Shown here in pieces: positions 62,075 through 64,000 of a DNA stretch of 64,000 bases. This stretch comes from Sutcliffiella tianshenii (GTDB lineage Bacteria; Bacillota; Bacilli; Bacillales; Bacillaceae_I). The stretch is from positions 310,001-374,000 of the forward strand of contig NZ_JAFBED010000001.1 of assembly GCF_016908565.1 (NCBI RefSeq), given 5' to 3'. The first letter of the stretch is position 1; each line of letters begins with the position of its first letter. The notes under the pieces were generated by a model. That model saw nothing but the letters and a program-made list of their open reading frames with translations, searched no databases and had not been told where the DNA came from. Made by a program: the position numbers and the translations under genes.

Positions 62075-63646
62075 TTATTTCTTTTTAATGGTAGGGACGT
62101 AGATCATTTCGTCCGGATTCGGGTCAAAGCTGATGCGGTCGCTGACACCGATGTTGATCTTTTCCTGATGAAGCATGATGTGCGGCACTTCCTCCGCTGC
62201 AATCTCTTCGATCTTCTGGATCTGCTTCTCACGTGATGCAGGATCCATATTTGTCGCAGATTCATTTAATAGTGCTTCGATTTCATCGTTTTTGTAGTCG
62301 GTCTCGCCTGCAAAACGCTCCGCTCTGTACCAATCAACAGAGTATGCTCCGTCAAACATGGAGTTACCAAGTCCTAATAGGTAAGCATCCTTGTTCTTCT
62401 TCGCCGATCGCATCTCTACGAAATTACTCCATTCCATGAATTCGATATTCACTTTTACATTGATCGCAGCAAACATGCCGGCAATCATTTCTGTGATTTC
62501 AGCATCCTGCAGGTAGCGGCCTTTCGGAGCGTGAAGCGTCATTTCAAAGCCATCTTCATAGCCTGCTTCTTTCAAAAGCTCCTTCGCTTTTTCGACGTCA
62601 TAGTTGTAGGTATCGTGCAGATCCGGATTGTGCCCGAAGTTACCAGGGCCAACACGCGTACGGGTCGGCACCCCGCCGCCCTTCAGGACATTTTCCGTAA
62701 TGGCTTTATTGTCGATTGCATAATCCAACGCTTGGCGGACACGGACATCAGAAGTCGGATAGCCTTCAGTTGAACGAAGGATCAGCATGATCGTACGGTT
62801 GGACGTCTCCTGCACGATGGATGTTCCATCATTGTCATTCACGCGGTCCCAATCAGCCGGCGGTACGTTGACAGCGATATCCACGCCACCAGTGAGAAGT
62901 TCGGAAACGCGAGTGGAGTTCTCCGGAATCACGCGGAATACCACTTCATCCCACTCTTCCACTTTGCCCTCATAGTAATTTTCGAACGGCGTCATCACGA
63001 TGCGGTCATCCCTCACCCATTCCTTGAACTGGTAAGGCCCTGTCCCGACCGGGTTCTCCAAGAAATGGTCCCAGCCTTTTTCATTTATGTATTTGCTAGG
63101 CAACATTCCAGAACCCAAACGGGAAAGTCGGTGAAACAATGACGGCTCCGGTGCATGCGTCACTACTTTAAAAGTAAGATCGTCCACAATTTGGACTTCC
63201 TTGATCTGCTTATAGTTCGGATACTCCTTCAACGTATCATCAGTCGCAACACGCTCAAGCGTGAATTTTACATCCTCCGATGTCAATGGATCGCCGTTGT
63301 GGAAGGTAACTCCCTCTTTCAGCTTCATTTCCACTGTCAGGTCGTCGATTTGCTTGAATGTATCGACCAATTCAGGATGAATTTCCCCTTTTGCATCCTT
63401 TTTGAAAAGGTAATTGAACATATTGTCATGTACTGCCTCAGTGGACGTGTTGTTATGGTTGTGAATATCAAAACTCACAATATCCGTCCCCATCGCAATC
63501 GTCAACGTGCTGCTTTCATTTTCCGGAGTCTTTCCATCACTGTTGCCATCTGTCCCTGTTTTGCTATTGTTTGAACACCCTGCCACAAGTAAAGCCGTGA
63601 TCGCCATAACCATCATGAAGCTCCAAATAGATTTCCTCTTTCTCAT
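62075..63646 (-). CDS. Oligopeptide-binding lipoprotein (family 5 solute-binding protein)
   Basis: 523 residues with a lipoprotein signal (ITALLVAGC, Cys24). The mature protein has the family 5 pattern: VHDNMFNYLFKKDAKGEIHPEL, VEMKLKEGVTFHNGDPLTSEDVKF, VGTGPYQFKEW and VRQALDYAIDNKAI. It is held at the outer face of the membrane and hands peptides (or possibly other ligands such as nickel or glutathione) to OppB/OppC. AAGGGGGAT precedes the ATG. First gene of the operon; the M20 peptidase at the end points to peptide substrates. Confidence 0.93.
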   Translation of the reverse strand: MRKRKSIWSFMMVMAITALLVAGCSNNSKTGTDGNSDGKTPENESSTLTIAMGTDIVSFDIHNHNNTSTEAVHDNMFNYLFKKDAKGEIHPELVDTFKQIDDLTVEMKLKEGVTFHNGDPLTSEDVKFTLERVATDDTLKEYPNYKQIKEVQIVDDLTFKVVTHAPEPSLFHRLSRLGSGMLPSKYINEKGWDHFLENPVGTGPYQFKEWVRDDRIVMTPFENYYEGKVEEWDEVVFRVIPENSTRVSELLTGGVDIAVNVPPADWDRVNDNDGTSIVQETSNRTIMLILRSTEGYPTSDVRVRQALDYAIDNKAITENVLKGGGVPTRTRVGPGNFGHNPDLHDTYNYDVEKAKELLKEAGYEDGFEMTLHAPKGRYLQDAEITEMIAGMFAAINVKVNIEFMEWSNFVEMRSAKKNKDAYLLGLGNSMFDGAYSVDWYRAERFAGETDYKNDEIEALLNESATNMDPASREKQIQKIEEIAAEEVPHIMLHQEKINIGVSDRISFDPNPDEMIYVPTIKKK

Positions 63647-63950
63647 TCGTTATCCCCCTTAAATGTAATTAAATGAAGCTATAAGCTTTATAGAAAAACA
63701 AATAGAAAGCAGCATCCATTTGTTTACTCCCGTGTTCAGGTTTTCTGAATTCCATCACTTACTTAGCCAAGCTAAATAATATTTTCATAAAGAAAGAATA
63801 ATCTAAAAATTATAAAAAATCAATAAAATAATTACAGGATTTGTAATAGATATAAAATTTTAGTGGGTATTTTGGTATGGGTATGAGGTAAGATTCGGGA
63901 CTAGGGGGACAGGTCCCTCGCCCCAGTTTGGGATATATATAAGCTAACTA
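63647..63950. other. Upstream region of the peptide transporter operon
   Basis: No gene. AT-rich, with inverted repeats TTAGC-CAA-GCTAA (63763-63775) and TTCAG/CTGAA around 63735-63749 that could be operators, a tentative -10/-35 on the minus strand near 63790-63825 (TTGATT, 17 bp, TATTCT), and one GGGGGACAGGTCCC motif at 63904-63917. Confidence 0.4.
63904..63917. repeat. Interspersed motif GGGGGACAGGTCCC
   Basis: Non-coding copy near the right edge of the window, the closest to the palindromic consensus GGGGAC-AG-GTCCCC. Confidence 0.75.
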
Positions 63951-63979
63951 AAAAAACGTACCTGCTGCCAGCAAGTACG
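63951..63979 (-). terminator. Terminator of a minus-strand gene beyond the right edge
   Basis: CGTACCTGCTG (63957-63967) and CAGCAAGTACG (63969-63979) pair, followed on the minus strand by TTTTTTTAG. It implies a minus-strand gene just outside the window. Confidence 0.82.
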
Positions 63980-64000
63980 CTTACCTCTTCTACCCATTGC

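Overview
The window reads as chromosomal DNA of a low-to-moderate GC Gram-positive bacterium of the family Bacillaceae (Bacillus/Sutcliffiella-like). Evidence: strong AGGAGG-type ribosome binding sites, many TTG and GTG starts, Rho-independent terminators, CcpA (cre) boxes, lipoprotein signal peptides, a sortase-type cell-wall anchor, a DUF5667 secreted protein, and a type VII secretion locus with Bacillus-style accessory genes. I saw no rRNA, tRNA, CRISPR array or transposase.

Region 1 (1-1.5 kb): two permease genes of a sugar ABC importer, minus strand, cut by the left edge. Upstream are a cre box and a duplicated ~105-bp element carrying a LacI-like palindrome. Region 2 (2-23.6 kb, all minus): a type VII secretion (ESX/Yuk-like) island. 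It encodes an EssC/YukBA-type ATPase with an N-terminal FHA domain, a YukD-like ubiquitin-fold protein, two WXG100 proteins, and a lipase with an apparently reversed (TslA-like) effector layout beside a lipoprotein that may be its immunity protein. It also encodes an FHA protein, a PP2C phosphatase, a transmembrane Ser/Thr kinase with an extracytoplasmic TPR region, a small membrane protein, and a 1616-residue wall-spanning protein of Ig-like repeats. EssA, EssB and EsaA are not recognisable. Two of the proteins carry repeated acidic-TT-x-L motifs that look like phospho-threonine docking sites for FHA domains. A second four-gene T7SS-associated module (20.5-23.6 kb) resembles B. subtilis yfjABCD.

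Region 3 (23.9-42.4 kb): a glycan-utilisation locus for an acetylated amino-sugar polymer. It has a secreted and a cytoplasmic GHL10-type glycosidase, a GH3/NagZ-like hexosaminidase, a ROK kinase, the ManNAc-6-P epimerase NanE, an LplABC-type ABC importer, two esterases, an FAD oxidoreductase, a DUF4127 protein, a YesL-like membrane protein and an RpiR regulator. Two near-identical promoter modules drive its two main minus-strand transcripts, and a perfect cre box lies in the long leader of one.

Region 4 (42.5-56.8 kb): mostly plus-strand genes. They include a PAS4-GGDEF diguanylate cyclase, a glutamate-type dehydrogenase, galE, an LPVTA-anchored leucine-rich-repeat surface protein, a lipoprotein, a metallo-hydrolase, a CBS-pair protein, DedA and an ECF sigma/anti-sigma pair with its own ECF-type promoter. 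The minus-strand secreted DUF5667 protein in this stretch lies behind a c-di-GMP-I (GEMM) riboswitch. Region 5 (56.8-63.7 kb, minus): an oligopeptide ABC transporter operon (SBP-B-C-D-F) followed by an M20 peptidase.

Three kinds of non-coding structure recur: a GGGGACAGGTCCC-like palindromic motif seen about a dozen times (twice in frame inside oppC), arrays of GCWCAAAAA units spaced 20-21 bp at two distant loci, and a 141-bp inverted-repeat-bounded element inside the T7SS operon.
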